DNA of 18,707 nt from Hemicentrotus pulcherrimus (taxonomy: Eukaryota > Echinodermata > Echinoidea > Camarodonta > Strongylocentrotidae), in the NCBI GenBank assembly GCA_003118195.1, contig BEXV01000529.1:103014-121720 (forward strand), read 5' to 3'. Numbering within the stretch: position 1 is the first letter of the stretch; each line of letters starts with the position of its first letter. Shown here in pieces: positions 13,201-18,707 of this stretch. Under the pieces are notes generated by a model. That model worked only from the letters and a program-made list of their open reading frames with translations, was not told the DNA's origin and made no database searches. Made by a program: the position numbers and the translations under genes.

Positions 13201-15865
13201 ATCCTGTTTTTCGAATGCCCTGGCCTACTGTCAATGGAGATTTGTTACCACTGGAAAATGGTTTCCCTGGTCTCATACCATCTGGCTTTCTTCCTGTTGG
13301 ACTAACTGAGCTGAAACGCTGAGCAGTTACCAACTTCTTAGTAGGTCCAACTTTTGAGGGGTCTCCTTTACCCCAACTGGATTTCTTTGGAGAAGAGCTC
13401 ATTAAACTTTTAGTTGATGGTGAAGGACTGCCAGCAGGCTTCGGAGTAGTGGGAGTCTTGGGGTTTAGCAACTGCTTACTCTCTGATGTTTGCTTACTGA
13501 TCTTGGGAATGCGAGGCAAGTTTGCCAAGCTCTTCTTTGGAAAGAAATCAGCTATGGGTGACTTTGAAACAGGGCTTGGTCTCTGACTACCTTCAGTCGG
13601 TCTACTTTTCTTCATCTGCTCATTCTTTACCTTTGGCATATGTGTTATAGCAGTTATTTTAGTAATTCCAGTAGATTTGAGACCCAAGTGTTCAGATTTG
13701 AAACCAGTAATGTCATGGCTTCCTTTAGGTAGCTCTTGAGATGTTCCTTTGCTAGCCTGCTCTTCAGATCTGTGGCCTGTTGAAAGTTCTTTCTGGAGTT
13801 TTGGCAAACTCTCGTTTCTCACAACCTTGGTTTCTTTGGGGTTATCAAATTTCATAACAGGTGATTCTGTCTTAACAGATTTCATAATGGGTGATTCTGT
13901 CCTGACAGACTGAGCAGTGGTCTCGACTTTCTCAGGTTGTTCAACCTTATGTTCTAGCTTCATATGAGGTTTCTCTTCTTTTATTTCCCTCACAACAGGA
14001 TTGGGAGATGGGGTAGCAGAATCTCCACTGGTCATAGATCTGATCTTAATCTTGGGAGCAGGACCTGGATCTTTTCCCTTCAACTTTTGGTCTCTGTCTG
14101 GCTTGTGGCGAATGGTTTTAAATGTCATTTTCAGTGGTTCCTCTTCATTGACAGCCATTGTAATGCTGGAATACCGTGCAACATCTTGGCATGGTTCTGG
14201 AGATGACTCACTGCTGTACTCTGGCAGCCTTCTTTCTTTCTTGAGTCTGCCTGGTTTCCTCAGCTTTTTGGTCTTGGGAGCCTCCGAATCAGAGAATCCT
14301 CCAGAGTCCTTCACTACTTTGCGTCCACGTTTCTTGGATGGTTTTGGTTTTTCAGTTTGAAAGGCAAGACTAGACTCAATGAAATTCTTAGGTTTGCCTT
14401 TAGACACTGGGATTCTAGGGCGAGCTGCTGGCAATGACTGGGATAGGTTGGTAACACCTTGCATATTAGGCCCTGGTCGCCCTCTTTGTGTTGTAGGGAT
14501 AGCTGGAATACTCATGCTCTTTGCAAGGTTAGCAACAGTAAGGTCAAGAGCTCCTGCACCCATTTTCATGTCTGTCCTAGTTTCAAGCCCAGCTTGCATG
14601 GCTGTAGAAAGTGGTCCTGACATCAAAGTTGAAAGCGAAACTGGATGAGGCAAGTCTGTAGTAGTTCGATGCTGGACATCAAAATCAGAGCCTGTTGGAA
14701 TGCCCATACGAGCTATAGCTGAACTAACGCTTGGTAATCCTCCAAAGTCATCATCATTGTCAAAGCCTGCTGCATCATCATTGATGTCAAGAGAACCATA
14801 CTGAGACCTAAAGCTGGCTTGTCTGTGCATCTCTGGGGAAATATTTGATCTTGGAGGGTCTGGCAACAAATCTTCAGAAAATATGTTCTTTGAATTTTGT
14901 GAAAATATGTCAGAGTCCATGCTCGTTCTAGAGTGTAATGGATCAACCTTCATACCAACAGGTACATCATCCATAGATGGGTGCTCTGGTGTACTCAAAG
15001 TACTGTGAGACATTGTCTTGGGAGGGACAAAAGTAGGTGTTGTTGGAACTGTAGGAGTGCTTGGAGTCTTGGGGCTCTGACGAGCACCGACACTAGATTG
15101 AGAGCTGGTACTGTCTAATCGACATGGTCGGCCTCTCTTGGGTTTAGCAACTGGTATGATAGGAGCCTCAATCTCTGATAGGAGAGCTGAGAGCTCCCCT
15201 GTGTGCATTGCCTTTGGTGGGTCCATAGCATGGCTTGCCATCTTGTGAGTATCTGAGAGTCTATGATGAAGCCCAGGAGGGCGATGGCCATGCATATCAT
15301 CAAAATCATGTTCCTCTTCACTCTGCTGTCGCTTAGGCGACTTGTCCACACTGACTGACCTCCCACGCTTCCCCCTGCGAATCATCCTTCCCATTGAGCC
15401 CACCGGTTGAGCAATGGCTGCTACAGGAGTCAGAGTATTGTGTTCCTGCAGGAGATTCATCAGCATTGGGTTCTTGTGAGGCTTTGGTCCGGATGCCAGT
15501 GGTGGTGACGACATAGGTGATGAGGATGGAGGTGGAATGGATAGAGACGATGTGCTCACTGCAAGAGCAGCATGCTGCAGGAGACTTGCCAACATAGGAT
15601 TCTGTGCCACTTTGGTTGGTCTATCACTGTGCATATCAAAGCCCTCTCCATGAGGCAAGATGGCTGACATGGTGGTTGTAAGGTCACTCAGGATACTATG
15701 AGACTGGAGTTGGTGAGAGTAGGAGGATTGGTGTGGGCGATGACTAGGAAAGAAAGTACCTCCATGGCCACCACCACCAAGACCACTATGACGATGTAAA
15801 CCACTCATAGGATCAAACACAGAACCTCCCGATGGACCAGAGGACGGGGCTGGTGGCAGGCTCAC
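10244..15865 (-). CDS. MED1: MED1 terminal exon, 1,873-residue disordered tail
   Basis: A single uninterrupted 5,622-bp frame. Its acceptor is tgtacag at 15866-15872 and it ends with TAG at 10244-10246. Composition is rich in Ser, Pro, Thr and Lys with long low-complexity Ser/Thr runs near residues 1010-1080. It carries both LxxLL boxes, a DSDIFSQN segment and an NDDDFGGLPSVSSAIARMG segment that match vertebrate counterparts (DSDVFQTN; NDDFKGFASQALNTLG), basic nuclear-localisation-like clusters (KKRGRK; KKLRKPGRLKKERR) and many Ser-Pro sites. Vertebrate MED1 also encodes this tail in one large last exon. Confidence 0.96.
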   Translation of the reverse strand: MSLPPAPSSGPSGGSVFDPMSGLHRHSGLGGGGHGGTFFPSHRPHQSSYSHQLQSHSILSDLTTTMSAILPHGEGFDMHSDRPTKVAQNPMLASLLQHAALAVSTSSLSIPPPSSSPMSSPPLASGPKPHKNPMLMNLLQEHNTLTPVAAIAQPVGSMGRMIRRGKRGRSVSVDKSPKRQQSEEEHDFDDMHGHRPPGLHHRLSDTHKMASHAMDPPKAMHTGELSALLSEIEAPIIPVAKPKRGRPCRLDSTSSQSSVGARQSPKTPSTPTVPTTPTFVPPKTMSHSTLSTPEHPSMDDVPVGMKVDPLHSRTSMDSDIFSQNSKNIFSEDLLPDPPRSNISPEMHRQASFRSQYGSLDINDDAAGFDNDDDFGGLPSVSSAIARMGIPTGSDFDVQHRTTTDLPHPVSLSTLMSGPLSTAMQAGLETRTDMKMGAGALDLTVANLAKSMSIPAIPTTQRGRPGPNMQGVTNLSQSLPAARPRIPVSKGKPKNFIESSLAFQTEKPKPSKKRGRKVVKDSGGFSDSEAPKTKKLRKPGRLKKERRLPEYSSESSPEPCQDVARYSSITMAVNEEEPLKMTFKTIRHKPDRDQKLKGKDPGPAPKIKIRSMTSGDSATPSPNPVVREIKEEKPHMKLEHKVEQPEKVETTAQSVRTESPIMKSVKTESPVMKFDNPKETKVVRNESLPKLQKELSTGHRSEEQASKGTSQELPKGSHDITGFKSEHLGLKSTGITKITAITHMPKVKNEQMKKSRPTEGSQRPSPVSKSPIADFFPKKSLANLPRIPKISKQTSESKQLLNPKTPTTPKPAGSPSPSTKSLMSSSPKKSSWGKGDPSKVGPTKKLVTAQRFSSVSPTGRKPDGMRPGKPFSSGNKSPLTVGQGIRKTGLNILSKSLSTPTQSPNSSKASAGLIHAPNKNVSSPTTGVSKAISSQVRPSGTVSPVPKTSAGITSKPQTTPISLSAPSKLPSSQAVPVTSSIKTSSVVPCATISSSGTSSSLSTKAISSSPVSMVRVVPVASTASTSSSSSGRSESIANASSTSSSSSTTATASIPTTPSITTTTSITSCVTGSAVPVSKSVTPPPVNLVPSSKSSPGVTGIKTSTTVSNRPPPLVIPTNIKVPAPSVTSPPTPSSVGTPTSAGPNSAKQTTPKPGMRSNRKWSLMGIIDKIKEKNEKVDKTDKVEKVEKSEKMERKGLFSALGSGTPGVAESGNGDEEIDASEREAKETAPTDESGAEKPQLSKENKPVASSKADDYPTKESKSMTFPPAKSDTAKIPVPKVSSASSQLPARQPSPSLSTKPSGLTSSPSSQGPSSVKGKSSPKHPSQSRPPKVSTPPLIGSQKRSSSPTGKSISIKQSKPSPLTSSSSSTPTSMSSPVKARPGSSPMQRTRPIILSHSLSTYQSPEKGQQKVTKVQLAMQPELMSHSTLPGQGISASNVSKGQTGSSQVRVPSPSIKPQTVSINKPTQDPTKKPTTVTPKPTDTTKSDIKLVTTTPKPVKVDQSAMMKPKPNNGKEPSSQSQQNSQRSDAKGSSDNGSSKMPSMSSKKPDSKPTDPRARKDSLGSSKDKDGETSKSPKPAVVRTVSKESKTLFSSGSQDGKTSTKTELKQTTESAPKTKVIPPLVKSVSQGDKEKLKGDEFRKSESKNIVPEIKGIDKQEVSEEVNKISSSAKPQGIDFKVPSPAMVPSPKTSAMSPRPLIKPVGSPKPVVAYSPKAPSPHSSASGVPSPGSALSPKAPTKRSATPVGNQPPPPKKVCTISTPYSPVESDDDFGMIIDMPQSPRSSSQQKSQRSPRPDSRNSNTQTEGGSTSPRSAVAHSPLGQLAQSPLGIGKSPASVKSIASSDSISRSPCKIDDDLMDEALTSCIQTEDV

Positions 15866-18587
15866 CTGTACACAATAGCAAAGGTATAAATATTGTTAAT
15901 ACCATATAGCCATTCAAGGTTGAACTGAGGATAGTGCATTTGCAAATAAAGTGTCAAGTGATTACACCACATTATTGATGTACAGGCATGCAGGACTATT
16001 CAAATGTGTGACCACAACCTTTTAGTCTGTGAAATATTTAAAAGAGGAAGAAGGTTCAGGAGCGATCCTTCTCATCTAAGATTCCTATTATCTCACATTA
16101 CATGAGAAAGAAAAAGGTTGAGTTATACCTTAATTAGTCTTTTGTTAAAACTGTAATCAACATTTTATAAGGTGACAAGACAAGGGTGTTGAGAGATATG
16201 GACCCAGTCTACTCAATTATATAAACTCTAAAACATCCATACTTGTTTCACTTTTCTAAATCTCTACCAATTTAACAGTATTAATTTCTTACCGATTTCT
16301 TGGATTCTTGCGTCTCCAGCCATTGCTCAGCTTTCTTCATGATGGCTCTCATAGTGATAGGAATAGAGAGACATTTCTGAAGCACACTGGTTGCATAGTC
16401 ATCAGAACAGAAAGGTTCCTCACTTGGACCACTATGTAGTTTGGCTTTGACTGCAGATTGGTCAGTCAAGTCCAACTCAACTGTCAACATAAAACAGCAA
16501 ATCAAATAGAAATCATAAGAACATTTCTGAAAGGCATTTTGATATCTTACTCAACATACAAATGAGACACATTAAGTTCAATTCATTGTAAAGGCCTACA
16601 GGTCATTGAAGAATCAGAGACGGCACTTTCACTGTAGTGGTATTAACATTCTAATAAAAGTTAAAATAAAAATTCACTACAGAGCAGTAGAGAAATGAAT
16701 TACTTCCATAGTCTTTCAATAGATTATCTACAAATACACAAAATTAATTAACATAAGGCATGTACACATCTCTACCTTTAGCTTTGGAAGAAATGTGTAA
16801 CAAAAGCCTTCTTACAACTGTAATTCTTATCAATGAATGTACGCCAATAAAATGAAACCATAACAACATTTTGGATAAGAGTGAGAAGGGAGGTATTACA
16901 TTGATTGAGTGGGTTAAATCTCAGGATAGATTTCTTTATGAATCCTTTTGCTTTAAAACAAATTGAAAATGAGAGGGATTTACTTACCACATGCAACTCC
17001 TTCCCTGGCTGGATGTTCAAAGGTGACTGTTAACTTCTGATTGGTGTAAGGGGTCACTTCAAATAGCACAGCTTCAGGAGGTTCTACAGAAGAAGCAGAG
17101 TGTCATACAACAGGTTTACTCTACAACTATGATTACAATCAACAAATTGAGCTGCAAATGCAACACAGTACAATTTGTTCACCAAAAAGGGAAACAAGTG
17201 TAGGTAAGGGTCACAGGTCAATCACTAACTTTCAAATCAAACTTGTGATCCCTTGTTCATCAATTCTGCTTTCTAACATCAAGAAGAACATTTCTACCTC
17301 TAAAAACTTCTCAGCCACAAGCTTTAGGCCAATATTTACATTAAAAAACATATATTTATTTATTTTTTGTTTAGATAATACACATGATGAACAGAATCTT
17401 GACCTCTGTTAAATCAATTTTAAAAATCCATTCTTCACAGCCTTTGCCACCACTCTGAAAACCTATAATACAAATGATGCGGATCAATTTCTGAGACCAA
17501 TCTTTGTGCTGTGCAAAGATTCAATCAGTTTATTTTGGGCCATTACAAGAAGTGGGTTATTGATGGAGACAAAAGCTCATGTACCCTTTACAGCTCATTT
17601 TATGCATGTTATTACCAAAGAAAAAAAGAAGTCAGTCAGTCACTCAATAGTGTTTGAGATTTAAATATGCTGATCACATGCAGACACAGACACACACAAA
17701 CTAACCTTGACCATCTTTGTTCCTGACACAGCTAGCAATGAGAGTATTATAGACAGCCTGCTGTCTGAGAAGTGAGATGATCTTCACTACAGTATTAGGT
17801 AATGTGAAGGTGATCTTGGAGAGAAGAGCACCTTGCATGTCTCGTAGATCATTGGGATTGGTTCCATCGTTGATGATGTATGAATGATGCTGATCAGGTA
17901 GTTCCTATACAGAAGAAAGGACATTGACAGGGTAAAACCTCGGGCTATTTAATGACAATATCAAAGACATTGTCAATTGCACGACGTACTCTCTGGCAGC
18001 CAATTGCTCAGCAGTCATATTGTTTACATTCGTCAAATTCCCAACTTCAACCTTTGGCTCAATACTAACTAATGCTAAACCTAGCCTTAACTAAAACTAA
18101 AACCCAATCAAAACCCTAACACCTGTAGCAAATGTCAGATCAGAACTATATACTTGTACAGGCCAATCATTCAGACTTGCTGTTGCTTGAACCTCGCTCA
18201 GAGAAGAAGGCAATCTAAACGGGCATTGAAAGGTGCTGTTCAAGTTCAACCTTCACAACTTTATTTTGAAAGACTAGATGAAGACTAAACTTTTATGTGA
18301 AAAAAAAAAAAATTCTTTTAGATGATAATAACAGCATCAAAACTTGTAATCCAAGTCCAGCTAAATTCTAAAATTGAATGCAATTTCTGCGATCAGTTAC
18401 AAGTATTCTACCATGCTATATTTGCAAACAAAGAGCAAGTGACTTACCACAATGTAGTTTTTAGTTTTATTACTGCGACCTTCTTTGGCCTGATTCTGGA
18501 GGAAAGTGACAGGGTCTAGAGTGAATTTACAGATGAGTGTATTGAGAGGAGTAGCAGCAGTAGGGTCAGCATACTGTGTAGAAACAC
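10244..18587 (-). CDS. MED1: Mediator complex subunit 1 (MED1/TRAP220), 3' five coding exons, N-terminus outside window
   Basis: MED1 joins the Mediator middle module and links nuclear receptors and other activators to RNA polymerase II. The exons in transcript order are 18587-18448, 17904-17706, 17083-16988, 16480-16293 and 15865-10244. All have GT/AG borders and matching phases, giving 2,080 residues. The first four exons encode the end of the folded Med1 domain, including LQKCLSIPITMRAIMKKAE (human VQRCMSIPVTMRAIRRKAE). The last exon encodes 1,873 disordered residues. In last-exon numbering: LASLL at 92-96, LMNLL at 135-139, RGRP AT-hook cores at 244-247 and 461-464, WSLMGIIDKIKEKN at 1161-1174, DDDLMDEAL near the end. 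Human MED1 is 1,581 residues in all, so this tail is greatly enlarged. The GTG at 15865 is an internal Val codon, not a start. About 350 to 400 N-terminal residues should lie right of the window. Confidence 0.95.
12729..12830 (-). repeat. 51-bp tandem duplication in a Ser-rich tract of MED1
   Basis: A 21-base block, GAGCTTGAGGATGATGTTGA plus A, starts at 12729 and recurs at 12780, 51 bp (17 codons) later. On the - strand both encode Thr-Ser-Ser-Ser-Ser type sequence. It shows how the low-complexity tail has grown in frame. Confidence 0.8.
13851..13910 (-). repeat. 30-bp tandem duplication in the MED1 tail
   Basis: Two adjacent 30-bp units, identical at 25 of 30 positions, encode SVRTESPIMK and SVKTESPVMK. 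The duplication copies a TESP phosphorylation-type site, and the second unit has a VKTE SUMO-type motif. Confidence 0.85.
14474..14485 (-). other. Second AT-hook-like motif RGRP
   Basis: Residues 461-464 of the last exon, in the context TQRGRPGPN. Weaker than the first because the left flank is not basic. Related RGR cores occur at residues 167-169 (GKRGRS) and 513-515 (KKRGRK). Confidence 0.45.
15125..15139 (-). other. AT-hook-like motif KRGRP
   Basis: Residues 243-247 of the last exon, in the context KPKRGRPCRL. This matches the canonical AT-hook core (RGRP with basic flanks) that binds the minor groove of AT-rich DNA. Binding here is inferred. Confidence 0.65.
15449..15463 (-). other. Nuclear-receptor box 2 (LMNLL)
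   Basis: Residues 135-139 of the last exon, in the context KNPMLMNLLQ. Human NR box 2 reads NHPMLMNLLK. The five core residues are identical. Confidence 0.92.
15578..15592 (-). other. Nuclear-receptor box 1 (LASLL)
   Basis: Residues 92-96 of the last exon, in the context NPMLASLLQ. Human NR box 1 reads NPILTSLLQ. The LxxLL helix binds the AF-2 groove of liganded nuclear receptors. Confidence 0.9.
15866..16292 (-). other. MED1 last intron, nothing recognised
   Basis: A 427-bp AT-rich intron with normal borders and no repeat or RNA gene seen. Confidence 0.85.
16293..16480 (-). CDS. MED1: MED1 coding exon 4 of the window (end of Med1 domain)
   Basis: Acceptor gttgacag, donor GTAAGA. It encodes ELDLTDQSAVKAKLHSG, then CSDDYATSVLQKCLSIPITM and RAIMKKAEQWLETQ, ending KKS in phase 0. 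The 'CxSIPxTMRAIxxKAE' signature is very conserved in MED1. Confidence 0.96.
16481..16987 (-). other. MED1 intron, nothing recognised
   Basis: A 507-bp AT-rich intron. The open frame on the - strand through 16778-17020 is a chance extension of the upstream exon. Confidence 0.85.
16988..17083 (-). CDS. MED1: MED1 coding exon 3 of the window (Med1 domain)
   Basis: Acceptor ttctgtag, donor GTAAGT. A 96-bp exon encoding PPEAVLFEVTPYTNQKLTV then TFEHPAREGVAC, with split codons at both ends (Glu and Val). Human has a matching FQHPVRESLVC segment. Confidence 0.92.
17084..17705 (-). other. MED1 intron with a short perfect hairpin
   Basis: A 622-bp intron. It contains AATCTTTG (17499-17506) and CAAAGATT (17514-17521), an 8-bp stem with a 7-base loop, and a short CA-rich run near 17683-17699. 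Nothing else is supported. Confidence 0.8.
17706..17904 (-). CDS. MED1: MED1 coding exon 2 of the window (Med1 domain)
   Basis: Acceptor ctgtatag, donor GTTAGT. It encodes ELPDQHHSYIINDGTNP then LLSKITFTLPNTVVKIISLL and RQQAVYNTLIASCVRN, ending in a split Glu codon. The 'lLRqQavYNtLIaSCV' block is characteristic of Med1 domains. Confidence 0.92.
17905..18447 (-). other. MED1 intron with degenerate CTAA-rich repeat
   Basis: A 543-bp intron. It contains the CTAA/CCCTAA-like stretch at 18064-18120 and a 13-base A run at 18300-18312. Confidence 0.85.
18064..18120. repeat. Degenerate CTAA-rich repeat, telomere-like
   Basis: A run of CTAAC, CTAAA and ACCCTAAC type units with many interruptions. 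It resembles a decayed (TTAGGG)n-type interstitial repeat on the - strand, but is too degenerate to be sure. Confidence 0.4.
18448..18587 (-). CDS. MED1: MED1 coding exon 1 of the window (Med1 domain)
   Basis: Acceptor tgtaacag, donor GTAAGT (read on the - strand). It encodes 46 residues after a split codon: VSTQYADPTAATPLNTLICK then FTLDPVTFLQNQAK, ending KNYIV. It joins in frame to ELPDQHHSY of the next exon. Assignment rests on this continuity and on order, since this part of the family is less conserved. Confidence 0.85.
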
Positions 18588-18707
18588 CTGTTACATAAAA
18601 AGTGAAGAGAATAAAGAAGTTTTCCAGGTCATTGTAATCACAAGAAGTAGAAGATTCAGCAGGTCTTAATATTCAAAAGTGATACAACAATAACTATAAC
18701 TCAGTAC
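18588..18707 (-). other. MED1 intron, 5' part outside the window
   Basis: 120 bp upstream of the first visible MED1 acceptor. No exon is recognised in it; the remaining 5' exons must lie further right. Confidence 0.75.

Noticed and set aside
15863..15865. GTG at the start of the large - strand frame as a translation start
   Set aside because: It directly follows a splice acceptor, and the upstream exon joins it in phase 0 (KKS then VSLPPAPS). It is therefore an internal Val codon.
17499..17521. Perfect 8-bp hairpin AATCTTTG / CAAAGATT as a miRNA or terminator
   Set aside because: The stem is far too short for a pre-miRNA, does not extend beyond 8 bp, and lies in an intron. One such hairpin is expected by chance.
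18064..18120. True interstitial telomeric repeat
   Set aside because: Only one or two units approach CCCTAA and most are CTAAA or CTAAC variants. It is listed only as a degenerate repeat.

Overview
This is a eukaryotic nuclear genomic window, AT-rich, with short conserved coding exons separated by GT-AG introns of roughly 270 to 800 bp. It holds the 3' parts of two protein-coding genes facing each other tail to tail. Both proteins are close to their vertebrate counterparts without being vertebrate. Together with intron sizes, many short foldback elements and simple repeats, this suggests an invertebrate deuterostome, with an echinoderm such as a sea urchin as my best guess. The phylum call is inference and weak; the two gene calls are strong.

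Left half, + strand (353..6231): Beclin 1 (BECN1/Atg6), the scaffold subunit of the class III PI3-kinase (VPS34) autophagy complexes. Ten coding exons are visible. They encode 401 residues from the human 'TAPLL' region (about residue 44) to the stop codon, in one continuous reading frame across every junction. The N-terminal exon or exons, about 45 residues by comparison with human, lie left of the window. The coiled coil and the membrane-binding evolutionarily conserved domain (ECD/BARA) are intact. The BH3 region has lost the Gly-Asp pair that defines BH3 motifs.

Right half, - strand (18587 down to 10244): Mediator subunit 1 (MED1). Four short exons encode the end of the folded N-terminal Med1 domain. 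A single 5.6-kb terminal exon encodes 1,873 residues of disordered Ser/Pro/Lys-rich tail. The tail carries two LxxLL nuclear-receptor boxes, AT-hook-like RGR motifs, a conserved mid-tail helix-like motif and the conserved acidic DDDLMD C-terminus. It is far longer than the vertebrate tail. The 5' exons lie right of the window.

Between the stop codons (6232..10243) no coding gene is supported. The stretch is best read as the two 3' UTRs, meeting near 7940..7990 where a + strand and a - strand AATAAA lie about 40 bp apart. The BECN1 side holds (TC)n tracts, four Pumilio-type UGUANAUA sites and small foldback elements. The MED1 side is AT-rich and has one strong hairpin. A hAT-like nonautonomous DNA transposon with an 8-bp target duplication sits in a BECN1 intron, and a ~115-bp direct repeat brackets one BECN1 exon.

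No CRISPR array, operon, rRNA, tRNA or clearly undescribed multi-gene system was found. The most interesting points are the degenerate Beclin BH3, the expanded AT-hook-bearing MED1 tail, and the tail-to-tail arrangement of two genes that share a chromosome arm in human.
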